Below, piece after piece: positions 20,508-21,064 of a stretch of DNA of 21,064 nt. The stretch comes from Lentisalinibacter sp035655155 (GTDB taxonomy: Bacteria > Pseudomonadota > Gammaproteobacteria > Steroidobacterales > Woeseiaceae). The first letter of the stretch is position 1; every line of letters starts with the position of its first letter. The DNA is taken from positions 1 to 21,064 of the forward strand of contig DASRVH010000057.1 of the NCBI GenBank assembly GCA_035655155.1, given 5' to 3'. Under the pieces are notes generated by a model. That model did no database searches. It saw only the letters and a list, made by a program, of their open reading frames with translations, and was not told the origin of the DNA. The position numbers and the translations under genes are program-made.

Positions 20508-21064
20508 CTAGAAACCGACACCATCCGGTTCTCGTCCGCTCTTGCCCCGGCAGAACGACACGATCAGAAACGTCGCAAGCGCTATGCCGACAGAATCGAG
20601 TGCCGGTGAACGGGTCGGTGAGAAACCGCCCATGTAGGACCACGTGCCCGCCGCAATTCCCGCCATCCATCCCGACATTGCCGGCCAGCGAAAGCCCGGT
20701 AGTCGCGCATACGCGGCGGGCGAATAATCCCGGCCGAACAGCAGGGCTTCCGCCGCGAAAATCCCGACAATCGGCGGAATCGCAATACCGAGAATGACGA
20801 GGTAGTGAGTCAGCCACTCCTGCACGTTGGCGAGCGCGAGACCGGTGCCGACGACACCGATGCCGACCACTGCCACGGCGAATCGCAGCGTCGCGAAGAG
20901 GGTGACGAAGGACAGCGCGGCGGAGTACATGCACAACACATTGGACGACCAGGCGGCGAGGCCCAACAGAAGGAACGCCGGGATACCGATGCCGAGAGAT
21001 GTCATCACCAGGAAGAGGTCGCTCTCGCTGGCGGCCACGCTCGGCACCGCGGTACAGAGCAGCA
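20508..21064 (-). CDS. NCS1-family (CodB-like) permease, C-terminal part
   Basis: The frame is open to the right edge, so the gene starts outside the window; at least 185 residues are seen. There are about five hydrophobic helices, and the stretch YLVILGIAIPPIVGIFAAEALLFG followed by the FRWPAMSGWMAGIAAGTWSY segment resembles the last helices of cytosine/purine and allantoin NCS1 transporters, where a P-P-x-x-G turn precedes a short loop. The product would be an inner-membrane nucleobase-type transporter. The GTG at 21047 is not a real start. The substrate cannot be named from this end alone. Confidence 0.65.
   Translation of the reverse strand, partial: LLCTAVPSVAASESDLFLVMTSLGIGIPAFLLLGLAAWSSNVLCMYSAALSFVTLFATLRFAVAVVGIGVVGTGLALANVQEWLTHYLVILGIAIPPIVGIFAAEALLFGRDYSPAAYARLPGFRWPAMSGWMAGIAAGTWSYMGGFSPTRSPALDSVGIALATFLIVSFCRGKSGREPDGVGF

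Overview
The window looks like chromosomal DNA of a GC-rich proteobacterium, most likely a gammaproteobacterium or close relative. The signs are signal peptides followed by outer-membrane beta-barrels ending in F or W, a TonB-dependent receptor behind a Fur-box-like site, an RND/CBA efflux system, and an MNIO/DUF2063 RiPP (bufferin) cluster with an ECF sigma factor. I cannot name the species. No rRNA, tRNA or CRISPR was seen.

Left third (1-5723) is an accessory, partly decayed region. It holds an unrecognised secreted protein split by an apparent 1-base frameshift (122-1461), a broken IS66 transposase (1556-2245), and IS21-like end repeats (2246-2365 and 3298-3321). A HigBA/NadS-type toxin-antitoxin module follows, whose toxin has an in-frame stop while the antitoxin is intact (2420-3096). 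After a small outer-membrane barrel protein (3672-4367) comes an intact VapBC module (4711-5304). Three partial copies of an unnamed dispersed repeat (A 3168-3293, B 4564-4613, C 5444-5608) lie between these genes.

The middle (5638-11568, minus strand) is a czcI-like/czcC/czcB/czcA operon for efflux of divalent metal cations. The czcA stop overlaps what looks like the last residues of a c-type cytochrome carrying CxxCH. Next (11815-16295) is an iron-uptake region: a degenerate peroxiredoxin-like gene on the minus strand, then on the plus strand a TonB-dependent siderophore receptor, a PepSY-TM protein and a small two-helix membrane protein. Two Fur-box-like sites sharing a 14-mer in opposite orientation lie in the divergent intergenic region. 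The PepSY gene appears to start at ATC.

The right part (16292-19325, minus strand) is the most interesting system: a tight five-gene operon bufA1-bufB1-bufC1-ECF sigma-membrane anti-sigma. BufA1 is a secreted four-cysteine precursor (DUF2282), BufB1 a multinuclear iron oxidase-like maturase (DUF692), and BufC1 its partner (DUF2063). The family makes secreted metal-binding peptides; here the regulators are encoded in the same transcript, which suggests an autoregulated metal-stress module beside metal efflux and iron uptake. An MDR-type quinone oxidoreductase-like gene and the 3' part of an NCS1 (CodB-like) permease close the window.
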